Assembly (NCBI GenBank): GCA_036490515.1
Contig: DASXDU010000018.1
Location: forward strand, 1 to 64,000
Origin: Palsa-1150 sp036490515
GTDB taxonomy: Bacteria > Myxococcota_A > Polyangia > Polyangiales > Polyangiaceae
Direction of reading: 5' to 3'
Length of the DNA: 64,000 bases
Shown: piece by piece, positions 45,926 to 54,365 of the stretch
How positions within the stretch are numbered: position 1 is the first letter of the stretch
Layout: every line of letters starts with the position of its first letter
The notes under the pieces: generated by a model
The model's database searches: none
The model's input: only the letters and a program-made list of their open reading frames with translations
What the model was told of the DNA's origin: nothing
Translations under genes and position numbers: made by a program

Positions 45926-47331
45926 CCTCGCCGCGGCCCGAGCAAGCCACACGAGGCCGCGTTCTCATCGTCGACGACGATCGCGCGCTGGGCGACACGC
46001 TCGCCGAGGAACTGTCGAACGACGGCTTCGAGGCCGTCGCGGTCGCCGAGAGCCGGGAGGCCGCCCGCCGGCTCGAGCAGGACTTCGACGCGGTCGTCAC
46101 CGATCTCCGAATGCCTGCCGTCGACGGGTTAGAGCTGCTCGCGCTCTCACGCAACGTCGCGCCAGACCGGCCGGTCATCGTGATGACCGCCTTCAGCGCC
46201 GTGGACACGGCGATCGAGTCGATCCGCCAGGGCGCATACCACTACCTGACCAAGCCCTTCGGCGTCGACGAGCTCACGCTCTTCCTCGGCCGTGCGCTCG
46301 CCGAGGCGAACCTCCGCCGCGAGGCCGCCGCGCTTCGTCGCGCCCTTCGCGAGGGGACGTCTTTCACCAGCGTGGTAGGTCAAAGCGACGCCATGCGCGC
46401 GGCATGCAGCCTCGCCGCCCGCGTCGCCGATGCATCCACCCCCGTCCTCCTTCTGGGAGAGACCGGCACGGGCAAGGGACTCATCGCGCACTCGCTCCAC
46501 GCGCAGAGCCGGCGAGCGGCGCGCCCCTTCGTCACGATCAACTGCGCCGCCGTCCCGGATCAGCTCCTCGAGACGGAGCTCTTCGGCCACGTCCGGGGCG
46601 CCTTCACGGGGGCCACGGCCCACCGCGTGGGGCTCCTCGAGGAGGCGGACGGCGGGACGCTCTTCCTCGACGAGATCGGCGAGATGCCGATGCCGCTTCA
46701 GGCCAAGCTCCTCGACGTGCTGGAGCGAGGGGTCGTTCGCGCGATCGGCTCGAACAAGGAGAAGACCCTCGACGTACGCATCGTCGCCGCGACGCATCGC
46801 GACGTGCGCCGCCAGGCCGCCGCCGGCGAGTTCCGCGAGGACCTGCTCTTCCGGCTCGACGTCGTGACCATCACGATCCCGCCGCTGCGCGACCGACGCG
46901 ACGACCTGCCCGAGCTCGTCGCGCACTTCCTGGGCCTGGCGAGACGAAAGCACGACCAGTCGCCCGTCCGCCGCATACCGCCGCCGGTCTTCGACCGGTT
47001 GATGCGCCACGACTGGCCCGGCAACGTCCGGGAGCTCGCGAACGTCGTGGAGCGACTGGTCGTCCTCGGCGCCGCCGAGGCGGCGTCGGCGGAGGACCTG
47101 CCGGAGGGCTTCGGGACGGGCGGGTCCGCGTCGCCCGGCTTCTCGGGCGGCGTGTTGCCGCTCCAGGACATGGAGCGGCGCTACGCGCGCTGGGCGCTCG
47201 GCCAGCTCGGAGGCCGAAAGATGGCGACGGCCGAGAAGCTGGAGATCGACCGCAAGACGCTGGCGCGCCTGCTCGGCGAACCAGGGCGAACCGAGCCGCC
47301 GCCGTCGGTCCGTCGTCGCGACCCGACCTAG
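45922..47331 (+). CDS. NtrC-family sigma-54-dependent response regulator
   Basis: A 469-residue activator. The receiver domain (about 12-125) has acidic pocket VDDD (17-20), phosphoacceptor Asp61 (VVTDLRMP) and Lys111. The AAA+ domain (about 152-380) has Walker A GETGTGKG (179-186), an intact GAFTGA loop (226-231) that contacts sigma-54, Walker B GGTLFLDEIGEMP, and a sensor II region HDWPGNVRELANVVERL. The C-terminus (about 420-460) is a Fis-type helix-turn-helix (ALGQLGGRKMATAEKLEIDRKTLARLL cut by the recognition turn). It should drive sigma-54 promoters from upstream sites; three candidate paired sites lie nearby. The last four bases overlap the convergent small lipoprotein gene. Confidence 0.96.
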   Translation: MTSPRPEQATRGRVLIVDDDRALGDTLAEELSNDGFEAVAVAESREAARRLEQDFDAVVTDLRMPAVDGLELLALSRNVAPDRPVIVMTAFSAVDTAIESIRQGAYHYLTKPFGVDELTLFLGRALAEANLRREAAALRRALREGTSFTSVVGQSDAMRAACSLAARVADASTPVLLLGETGTGKGLIAHSLHAQSRRAARPFVTINCAAVPDQLLETELFGHVRGAFTGATAHRVGLLEEADGGTLFLDEIGEMPMPLQAKLLDVLERGVVRAIGSNKEKTLDVRIVAATHRDVRRQAAAGEFREDLLFRLDVVTITIPPLRDRRDDLPELVAHFLGLARRKHDQSPVRRIPPPVFDRLMRHDWPGNVRELANVVERLVVLGAAEAASAEDLPEGFGTGGSASPGFSGGVLPLQDMERRYARWALGQLGGRKMATAEKLEIDRKTLARLLGEPGRTEPPPSVRRRDPT

Positions 47332-47582
47332 AGGCTCTCCCGGTACGCGCACTCGCCGTTCACGCACCAGAGCGTGTCGCACTGCGAGTCCTTGTGGCAA
47401 GGGCAACCCTTGTCGGCGTGCGCCGTACAGGCGCGCTGCCACGCAGGGCTACCTCGGCTGGCCAGGTCGCCGCAGCCCGCGCCGGAGAGCAGCACGACGG
47501 CGAGCGCGAAGGCGCCGCAGAGGACGTGCCGTCGACGAGCACCACGGACGCGGACAGGAAAGCGGCGAACGACGAAGTTCAT
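47328..47582 (-). CDS. Small Cys-rich lipoprotein under sigma-54 control
   Basis: An 84-residue protein from ATG 47582: an Arg-rich start, ALAVVLLSGAGC lipobox, then a mature domain with Cys at CTAHADKGCPCHKDSQC and LWCVNGEC, a disulfide-rich spacing similar to the lipoprotein at 38395. A sigma-54 element with one mismatch lies just upstream and paired dyads further up, so it seems to be a target of the adjacent regulator. Its stop overlaps the convergent regulator stop (CTAG-type overlap). The longer open frame upstream of 47582 crosses these control elements. The function is unknown; it could be an envelope stress reporter or peptide-binding lipoprotein. Confidence 0.72.
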   Translation of the reverse strand: MNFVVRRFPVRVRGARRRHVLCGAFALAVVLLSGAGCGDLASRGSPAWQRACTAHADKGCPCHKDSQCDTLWCVNGECAYRESL

Positions 47583-47600
47583 GGGCGTTTCGCCACGTCG

Positions 47601-47616
47601 AGCACGGGACGTGCCA
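47601..47616 (-). promoter_or_regulatory. Sigma-54 promoter for the small Cys-rich lipoprotein
   Basis: The minus strand reads TGGCACGTCCCGTGCT, which matches the full TGGCACG -24 block and TGC of the -12 block with a single mismatch. The predicted start is about 47590, eight bases before ATG 47582. This is the best sigma-54 match in the window. Confidence 0.75.
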
Positions 47617-47669
47617 CGAGCGCCAAGCGCATGATTCGTCCGGGTTCGAGGGTTCAAGCCACGTCGATC

Positions 47670-47704
47670 GGGAACAAATCCCGCTGCTCCGGGGAGGAAA
47701 TCCC
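47670..47704. promoter_or_regulatory. Paired activator dyads, site C
   Basis: GGGAACAAATCCC (47670-47682) and GGGAGGAAATCCC (47692-47704) are centred 22 bp apart, with the pair midpoint 97 bp from the predicted start of the lipoprotein transcript. A decayed third copy (GGGGAGG-type) lies a further 22 bp up. Confidence 0.7.
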
Positions 47705-47740
47705 GGCCGCCCCGGGGAGGTCTTCGATCACGGCGGCCTT

Positions 47741-48325
47741 CCAAATCGATCGCGCGCTCGATCCAACTTCATCGCGCGCGTCGGAGAATCGATCGCGCCG
47801 GCGCGATGAAGTTGGTCGGCCGCCGATCCAAAGTTGCATCACGCGAGCGATGAAGGCATCGCGCGGTCGCGGTCACTTCATCGCGCCCGTCCGCTGAAGT
47901 CATCGCGACAGCACGATCAATCGTGCGGAGCGCCGCGATGAAGTTGGATCGCCGCTCTTGCAGATCGATCGCGTCGTCGCGTCAACTTCATCGCGCCGGT
48001 CGAGTACATCTATCGCGAGGGTCGACTGACTTTGGTGGGCCGACGATCCAAAGTTGCATCGCGCGCGCGATGAAGTTAGGTCGCCGGTCCATCAACTTCA
48101 TCGCGCGGGCGCGTCAACTCGGTCGCGCCGTCGATGTAACTTCATCGGAGCACCGCGATGAAGTGTGCGCCGGGACGATCCAAGTTGGGATCGTCGCCCA
48201 TGTGACCTGATCGCGCCACCGCGATGACGTTGATCGAGCCCCGCGATCGATTGACCGTGCCGGCGCGATCAATTCATCGGGCCGGCCATGTAGATTCTAC
48301 GCGCCACGCGATCGATTTGACGGGC
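47741..48325. repeat. Degenerate ~22-bp tandem array with inverted cores
   Basis: About 26 units of 20-24 bases, each built from ATCGCGCCGG plus CGCGATGAAGTTG or its reverse complement CAACTTCATCGCG. Two 38-bp segments (47818-47855 and 48038-48075) differ at only three positions, pointing to duplication of a larger block. Forward and inverted cores alternate, so long strand-pairing is possible. No open frame here shows a known product. It starts 36 bp beyond the site C dyads. Confidence 0.8.
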
Positions 48326-48609
48326 CGAAGAGCAGGATTTCGGCCCCGGCGCGGTCCGTCGAGCCGCCCTCCCCGATCGAATTTGCGCGGACGACGAACG
48401 AATCCTGCTCCCCCTGGAGGAGCGGATCGGGCGACGGCCCGGTCGGTCTTCCCGGACGGAGGAGGACGTCGACCACCATGGCCGGGGCAACCATGCGCCC
48501 ACGCCGCGAGCAGCGATTGCAACGACACCGAGGGGAGAGCGCACCACCCTTCTCTTCCAACTTCGCACCCCGGGTGGTCTCCGGAGTGTCGCTCCATCCA
48601 TCCTTCGCT
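48326..48609. other. Intergenic tail of the second array, no gene seen
   Basis: Contains short inverted segments (for example GCAGGATTT near 48332 and AATCCTGC near 48410) but no recognisable product in any frame. The last part precedes, on the minus strand, the end of a beta-propeller remnant. Confidence 0.4.
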
Positions 48610-48735
48610 TCAGCGCGCCGCGATGACCCCCCAGGGCAATCCGCCGACGTGCACGCGCTTGTCGACGTTGCCGGTGGCGGGGTTGACGAACGACACGTCG
48701 CCGGACGAGCCGTTCGCCGTGTTAGGGGGCGGCCT
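48610..48735 (-). pseudogene. Orphan C-terminal blade of a YVTN beta-propeller protein
   Basis: Directly after the stop of the ferritin-like gene, and in the same frame, the minus strand reads NTANGSSGDVSFVNPATGNV, then DKRVHVGGLPWGVIAAR and a stop. This matches one blade of the YVTN/NHL propeller pattern (vANsgsgdVSVidtatgkv...IpVGgxPwGVa). No start codon or further blades are present, so it is the 3' remnant of a larger gene whose body has been lost or replaced. Confidence 0.65.
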
Positions 48736-49926
48736 TCAGCCGCCGTCCGAGGGCGTTGGTGCGTTCCAAAGCTCCGCTCCCACGTGCGCGAAGAGCCGCC
48801 GTGCCGTCTCGGCGGAGGGCAAACCCACCTCCCGCCTCAGCTCCGGCGACGGGGACACGCGGAGCGCGCGACGCAGATGACGGATCGCCCGACGGCGGGC
48901 AGCGATGACCGAACGTCGTTCCCGCGCGTCGAGCTGCGGCTCCGCCCATCGTGCGACGGCCCACGCGAGCGCCGCGTGCCTGGCCTCGTCCCGGGCGATG
49001 GCTCGCATCGCGCGGGCGACCGTGGGGTCGCTCGCGTGGCGGGCCTGGTGCGCGGCCAGCACGGCGCCGAGCGTCTCGCGAACGCACCCCTCGGCGGCGT
49101 TATCGCGGGCAAGCGCGACGAGGGACGGAGACGCATGCGGCGCGGCACGCACGGGCGATGGAGCGTCCCCGTGGCGACGCGCGAGGCGAGCCATGGCGCG
49201 CGCATGGCGTCGCTCGTCCTCGGAGGCACGAAGCGCCGCGCGCGAGAGAGCGCGCGGGGCCCCGAGAGTGTCCAGATCGGAGGCGAGCTGCCTGAACGCC
49301 ACGATGCTCGCCGCTTCGAGGTGCGCCGCAGTCGAGAAGAACGCGCCGAGGGAGCCCGCCCGTCGCCCACCGCGTGCCCTGCGCAACCCCCGCGGACGGC
49401 GACCCGCGATGGTGCACTTGTCGCACTCGACGACGATCGCTTGCCCGTCGGCGGCGACGAACGCTTGCGCGTCGTCGTCGCAGCCGAAGCCGTTGGCGAC
49501 CTCGCACGAGAGGAACGGCCTGGCGATGCCGGTGCAGATCTCGATGCACGCGGCGAGAGGCATGACGCAGTTGACGGGGCTGATGCTCGTCACGAAGGAC
49601 GGCAGCCCGCAGGGGAGCGCGACCCGGAACGCGCAGTTCGGTGCGTCCGCCGCCGCGTCGTAGACGACGGGCGGCGCCGGCGCGCAGCCCGGTGGAAAGG
49701 GCGATGCGTCCTCCTCGTCTCCGGCGTCGACGGGGGACGCCCCGTCCTGCGGCACCACGCCGTCCGCGCCGGCGCGCCCGTCGGACGCCGACGCGTCGGC
49801 AGCCTCTCCCACATGGTCGCCGGACGAACACGCATAGACCGTGACCGCTCCCGCGCCCGCGCCCGCGGAGAGCAGCAGCGCCCGCTCGAAGACCCGGCGG
49901 AGCCGCACGAGCTCCCGTCGCACCAT
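48736..49926 (-). CDS. Secreted ferritin-like domain protein
   Basis: A 396-residue exported protein (ATG 49926) with basic start, an Ala/Gly hydrophobic run ending in AVTVYACSSG (probable lipobox) and an acidic Asp/Ala linker. Residues about 85-190 form a Cys-rich domain (PNCAFRVALPC, NCVMPLAACIEIC, VECDKC). The C-terminal 200 residues are helical with ferritin-like di-iron motifs: HLEAASIVAFRQLASDL, SEDERRHARAMARL, RDNAAEGCVRETLGAVLA and IARDEARHAALAWAVARW (two ExxRH sites). It may oxidise or store metal at the cell surface. Its original 3' neighbour seems lost, as a propeller remnant follows the stop. Confidence 0.82.
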   Translation of the reverse strand: MVRRELVRLRRVFERALLLSAGAGAGAVTVYACSSGDHVGEAADASASDGRAGADGVVPQDGASPVDAGDEEDASPFPPGCAPAPPVVYDAAADAPNCAFRVALPCGLPSFVTSISPVNCVMPLAACIEICTGIARPFLSCEVANGFGCDDDAQAFVAADGQAIVVECDKCTIAGRRPRGLRRARGGRRAGSLGAFFSTAAHLEAASIVAFRQLASDLDTLGAPRALSRAALRASEDERRHARAMARLARRHGDAPSPVRAAPHASPSLVALARDNAAEGCVRETLGAVLAAHQARHASDPTVARAMRAIARDEARHAALAWAVARWAEPQLDARERRSVIAARRRAIRHLRRALRVSPSPELRREVGLPSAETARRLFAHVGAELWNAPTPSDGG

Positions 49927-49992
49927 CGCCGCTCACCTTAGCCCTGCACGTGACGGAAGCGAGACGCGTCGCGCGTGGTAGGAACGCGAAAC

Positions 49993-51516
49993 ATGTTCTC
50001 GCCTGCCGCATCCCGGCTCGCCTGGCTCTTCTCCCTCGCCGCCCTGGCGGCGTTCACCACCGCCTGCTCCGGCTCCGGCACGGTCGCAGACACCTCCGAC
50101 GCGACCGCCCCGGACGGCGGCGACGACGCGGGCCTCGACGCCGCCGACGAGCTGCTCGAGCCCCCGCCCATCACGCGCACGCAGACCGAGGCGCAGCTCG
50201 CGCCCCAGCGGGCGGCCTGCGCCTTCGACGCCGGCGCGTGGCCGGCGGAGACCGTAGGCACGGACTACCCGGTCGGGTCGGACATCCCGATCGACCACGT
50301 CATCGTCATCGTGCAGGAGAACCGCTCCTTCGATCACTACCTCGGCCGACTCGTCGCGCAGGGGTACTACGACGCGGGCGACTTCTCCTCGCCCGGGGCG
50401 GACGGCTTCTCGCACTCCGACCAGGTGGACGTGCCGCCCGCGGGCTGGTCCAACACCGACTCCGACGGCACCGTCGTCACGCCGCACCCCGACGACGAGC
50501 ACTGCTTCGGCGTGAACCACAGCTGGGGGGCGATGCACGACGACTACGACGACGGCAAGAACGACCACTTCGTCACGCAGAACGACCCGGACGGGCAGCG
50601 CACCTTCTTCTACGAGGACGACACCGTCATCCCGTTCTACTACGCCCTCGCGAGCACCTTCGGCATCGGGGACCGCTATTTCTGCTCGGTGCTGAGCTCC
50701 ACCTGGCCGAACCGCTACTACCTCATGGCCGCCACGTCGTTCGGCATCGGCGACAACTCGTTCTGCACGCTCGACACCGCCGAGCACCCGGTGACGCAGA
50801 TCTTCTCCCAGCTCGAGGCCGGGGGCCACTCGTGGAAGGACTACACGGACGGCCCGCACATGGTGGAGTTCTTCCCGTACTTCGGGCTCTCGAAGTCCGT
50901 CGCGCCGCACTACGGCGACGTGAAATGCGATCTCCTCGGCGACATCCAGAACGACACGCTGCCCGACGTCTCGTTCGTCATGGGGGACGAGGTGGACGAG
51001 GACTCCGACGAGGGGCCGTCGGACCTCCCGGGCATCGGCGGGCAGGTCGTCGAGACCATCATCCGTACGCTCTTTGCCTCGCCGGCGTGGAAGACGACCG
51101 CGGTCTTCATCACGTACGACGAGAACGGCGGAATCGCGGATCACGTCGAGCCGGCGCCGGCGTGCCTCCCGGACGGCCTCCAGCCCCACGACACGAACGG
51201 CAACCCGCTCACGCCGGGTACCTTCGACCAGACGGGCTTCCGCGTCCCGTTCATCGTGGTATCGCCGTTCGCGAAGGCGCACTTCGTCTCGCACCTCGTG
51301 CACGACCACTCGTCGATCACGCGCTTCATCGAGACGCGCTTCGGTCTCCCCGCGATGACCGGCCGCGACGCCAACGCGCTGCCGCCCCTCGAGATGTTCG
51401 ACTTCCAGAACCCGCCCTTCCTGACGCCGCCGAACATCACGGCGACGACGCCGGTCGACCCGGCGGTCCTGGCGAGCTGCAAGCAGAGCCTTGCGCCGCT
51501 GTCGTGCTCGCAGTGA
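49993..51516 (+). CDS. Exported phosphoesterase (phospholipase C/acid phosphatase family)
   Basis: A 507-residue lipoprotein-like enzyme. ATG 49993 starts a signal peptide ending AFTTAC (lipobox), followed by an acidic linker. The catalytic domain is the PF04185 phosphoesterase type: DHVIVIVQENRSFDHYLG near the N-terminus supplies the metal and nucleophile region, then GVNHSWGAMHDDYDDGKND, a central VFITYDENGGIADHVEP, and VHDHSSITRFIETRFGLP. These enzymes hydrolyse phospholipids or phosphomonoesters outside the cell. It is monocistronic and divergent from the ferritin-like gene. Substrate preference cannot be told. Confidence 0.9.
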   Translation: MFSPAASRLAWLFSLAALAAFTTACSGSGTVADTSDATAPDGGDDAGLDAADELLEPPPITRTQTEAQLAPQRAACAFDAGAWPAETVGTDYPVGSDIPIDHVIVIVQENRSFDHYLGRLVAQGYYDAGDFSSPGADGFSHSDQVDVPPAGWSNTDSDGTVVTPHPDDEHCFGVNHSWGAMHDDYDDGKNDHFVTQNDPDGQRTFFYEDDTVIPFYYALASTFGIGDRYFCSVLSSTWPNRYYLMAATSFGIGDNSFCTLDTAEHPVTQIFSQLEAGGHSWKDYTDGPHMVEFFPYFGLSKSVAPHYGDVKCDLLGDIQNDTLPDVSFVMGDEVDEDSDEGPSDLPGIGGQVVETIIRTLFASPAWKTTAVFITYDENGGIADHVEPAPACLPDGLQPHDTNGNPLTPGTFDQTGFRVPFIVVSPFAKAHFVSHLVHDHSSITRFIETRFGLPAMTGRDANALPPLEMFDFQNPPFLTPPNITATTPVDPAVLASCKQSLAPLSCSQ

Positions 51517-51670
51517 GTGCTCACGGTCGGAGTGGGCGCTCCGCTCATCCGGCAGAAGCCTGACAACGCCGGTAGGCGAGTGGCCAACGCCCTTGGCCCG
51601 CGGCGCGGCGCCTCCGGGGCGGATTTCCCGAGGAATGCCGGACGGCATGGCGGCTGCCTAGGCCCACGCC

Positions 51671-54328
51671 ATGTCTCCCTGGAAGCCACTCGCCGTGATC
51701 GCGGGCGCCCTGACGACGACCGGTCTCCTCGGGGCCGGCTGCCTGTCGCGGCCGGTCACGAACGCGAGCCCGGTGACGAACACGAACTTCACCGCGGTCG
51801 TGCACAACGAGAGCGTCGACAAGGTCGATCTCCTGTTCATGATCGACAACTCCGCGTCCATGGGGGACAAGCAGAACCTGCTCGCGCAAGCCGTGCCCAT
51901 CATGATCACGCGCCTGGTGTCGCCGAACTGCCTCGACGCGAACGGCAACCCCGACGGCACACAGGCGAGCCCGGACGGCACCTGCAGCAACGCGACGAGC
52001 AAGGCCGAGTTCCCGCCCGTCCACGACATGCACATCGGCATCGTGTCGTCGTCCCTCGGCGGGCGCGGCGGCGACCAGTGCAGCCCCACTGCGACCAACC
52101 CGGCCAACGCGGCGCTGAACGCCCACAACGACGACCGGGGGGAGCTCCTCGACCGCGGAGGCGTGGCCGGCGACCCGACGATCGAGAACGTGCCGGCGCC
52201 CGACCTCACCTCCGACAACTTCCTCGCCTGGTTCCCGAGCGTCTCGGCAAACACGGGAAAGACGCCGCCGAGCCCGCCCATCAGCAACCCGACCACGCTG
52301 ATCTCCGACTTCTCGACGCTCATCGAGGGCGTCCACGAGCACGGCTGCGGCTTCGAGGCGCAGGACGAGGCCTGGTATCGCTTCCTCGTCCAGCCCGACC
52401 CCTACGACCAGATCGTCCGCAGCGGCAACACGGCGTCGTTCCAGGGGGTGGACAAGATCATTCTCCAGGAGCGCTCCGACTTTCTCCGGCCCGACTCGCT
52501 CGTCGCGGTCATCGTCGTCACCGACGAGAACGACTCGGTGGCCGACCCGCTGGCGATCGGCGGGCAGGGGTGGGCGTTCGACAACGGGTCGTTCCCGGGC
52601 TCGACGAACGGCTCCGCGCCCGAGGGCACGATCGAGTGCCAGAACCTCGACCCGAACAACCCCTCGACCACGGGCCCGAACGACCCGAACTGCGAGACGT
52701 GCGCGTTCAAGAAGACGACCGATTCGGACTTCGCCACGCGCTGCCCGACCGACGGAACGAACGGCAACGGCGGCTACCTGTCCGCGACGGACGATCAGCT
52801 CAACCCGCGCTTTTACCACCAGCACTTCCGCTTCGGCGTGGACGTGGGGTACCCGACGTCGCGCTACATCCGGGGCCTCCAGAAGGCGACCGTCCCCGAC
52901 TCGCAGCACGAGCACGACGGCAACGGCAACTACATCGGCGACCAGGACGCGAACGCCAACTGCGTGAACCCCCTCTACGCGCAGAACCTGCCGACCGACC
53001 CGACCGCCGAGCTCTGCGCCCTCACGAAGGGGACGCGCACCGCGGATCTCATCTACTACGCCGCCATCTCCGGCGTCCCACACCAGCTCCTCCAAGAGGA
53101 CCCGACCAACCCCGACAGCCCGCAGAAGGACACGCTGACCGACGCGGACTGGACCCTCATCACCGGCCAGGACCCGGAGCACTTCGACTTCCGCGGCGCG
53201 GACTTCCACATGGTGGAGGACTTCAACCCGCGCACCGGCCAGTACGTGAGCACGCCGTCCCAGACGACGAAGTCCCCCTGGCAGGCGCAGGGCGTCCTAT
53301 CGAACCTGTCGAGCTGTCCCCCCGGGCCGACCGGTGCGGGCCCCGGCACGAGCTGCGATCCGATCAACGGCGGCGAGTGGAACACGGGCCTCGACGACCT
53401 CCAGTACGCGTGCATCTTCGATCTTCGCCCCCAGTACCAAGGCGTCGGCAAGGACTGCACCGACCCCAAGTACAGCGGCGCCTGCGACTGCGCCGCGAAC
53501 GAGATCGACTCGAAGGCGCAGCTCTGCGACACGACGACGCCGACGCTGCAGATCTACGGCAAGGCGTACCCGTGCATCCACGAGATGCTCATCGCCAAGG
53601 CGATGAGCCAGTCGACGGCTGGAAACCAGGGCATCGTCTCGAGCCTCTGCCCGATTCACGTCTCGCCTGCCAGCGGGCAGACGGCGGCGACCGATCCGCT
53701 CTACGGGTACAACCCGGCGGTCAACGCCATCGTCAACCGCCTCAAGGCCTCGCTGAGCAACCAGTGCCTGCCGCAGAGGCTCCAGCCGGACTCGAGCCAG
53801 AACGTGCCGTGCCTCATCCTCGTGCAGCTCCCCGGCCAGGTGGGCCCCGGAGCCTGCGCGAACCCGGGCGGCGCGTGCGACCAGACCAAGGGCCTCCTCG
53901 GTCCGGGCGTCGTGCCGGCGGGCGCGAACTCGCCCACGCTGACGCAGGACGTCCTGAACAAGTACTGCGCGAGCCTCGAGGCGGCGGGCGGGTACACGGC
54001 CGGCCAGCCGGGCGACCCGGATCTCCAGCCGGTCTGCGCGCTCCAGCAGCTCAACCCCGTGAGCAACGCGGGCGACTTCGCGAACAACAGCTGCGCGGCG
54101 TCGACCGACCCGGGCTGGTGCTACGTCACCGGCACGGCGGCCAACGGGTGCCCGCAGGCGATCCTCTTCTCGAACGGTCAGCCGCCCACGGGCGCGACCG
54201 TCAGCCTGCAGTGCATCGAGAGCGCCGTGAGCGTCGTCGGTGACGGCGGGTCGGGCGGCACGAGCAGCAGCGGCAGCAGCGGCAGCAGCGGCGGCGGGAG
54301 CAGCGACGCCAGCACCGCGGGCGAATGA
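51671..54328 (+). CDS. Von Willebrand-type lipoprotein, copy 1
   Basis: An 885-residue surface lipoprotein. The signal ends in GLLGAGC (Cys24). A von Willebrand A-like domain follows: KVDLLFMIDNSASMGDK with D59-N-S-A-S63 in the MIDAS position, and further strands (MHIGIVSSSLGG, LVAVIVVTDENDS). The protein is Cys-rich with an Asp/Asn-rich loop (HDGNGNYIGDQDANANC) that could bind calcium, and ends in a Ser/Gly tail. It is a close paralogue of the inverted gene at 55184-57820; the region encoding YGYNPAVNAI to DVLNKYCASLEAAGG is almost identical in DNA. The role may be adhesion or surface assembly. Confidence 0.85.
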   Translation: MSPWKPLAVIAGALTTTGLLGAGCLSRPVTNASPVTNTNFTAVVHNESVDKVDLLFMIDNSASMGDKQNLLAQAVPIMITRLVSPNCLDANGNPDGTQASPDGTCSNATSKAEFPPVHDMHIGIVSSSLGGRGGDQCSPTATNPANAALNAHNDDRGELLDRGGVAGDPTIENVPAPDLTSDNFLAWFPSVSANTGKTPPSPPISNPTTLISDFSTLIEGVHEHGCGFEAQDEAWYRFLVQPDPYDQIVRSGNTASFQGVDKIILQERSDFLRPDSLVAVIVVTDENDSVADPLAIGGQGWAFDNGSFPGSTNGSAPEGTIECQNLDPNNPSTTGPNDPNCETCAFKKTTDSDFATRCPTDGTNGNGGYLSATDDQLNPRFYHQHFRFGVDVGYPTSRYIRGLQKATVPDSQHEHDGNGNYIGDQDANANCVNPLYAQNLPTDPTAELCALTKGTRTADLIYYAAISGVPHQLLQEDPTNPDSPQKDTLTDADWTLITGQDPEHFDFRGADFHMVEDFNPRTGQYVSTPSQTTKSPWQAQGVLSNLSSCPPGPTGAGPGTSCDPINGGEWNTGLDDLQYACIFDLRPQYQGVGKDCTDPKYSGACDCAANEIDSKAQLCDTTTPTLQIYGKAYPCIHEMLIAKAMSQSTAGNQGIVSSLCPIHVSPASGQTAATDPLYGYNPAVNAIVNRLKASLSNQCLPQRLQPDSSQNVPCLILVQLPGQVGPGACANPGGACDQTKGLLGPGVVPAGANSPTLTQDVLNKYCASLEAAGGYTAGQPGDPDLQPVCALQQLNPVSNAGDFANNSCAASTDPGWCYVTGTAANGCPQAILFSNGQPPTGATVSLQCIESAVSVVGDGGSGGTSSSGSSGSSGGGSSDASTAGE

Positions 54329-54365
54329 GGCCGGGGTCCGCCGCACGGCGCAATCGAACGGACCG

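Noticed and set aside
47640..47670. tRNA-like T-arm sequence GGTTCGAGGGTTCAAG
   Set aside because: No acceptor, D or anticodon stems can be formed around it on either strand.
31740..48325. CRISPR arrays
   Set aside because: Units of 21-23 bp are directly adjacent without unique spacers and no cas genes are present.
51617..51629. GGGCGGATTTCCC as a further activator dyad
   Set aside because: It lacks the invariant A of GGGA, has no partner 22 bp away, and no sigma-54 element was found in the expected position.
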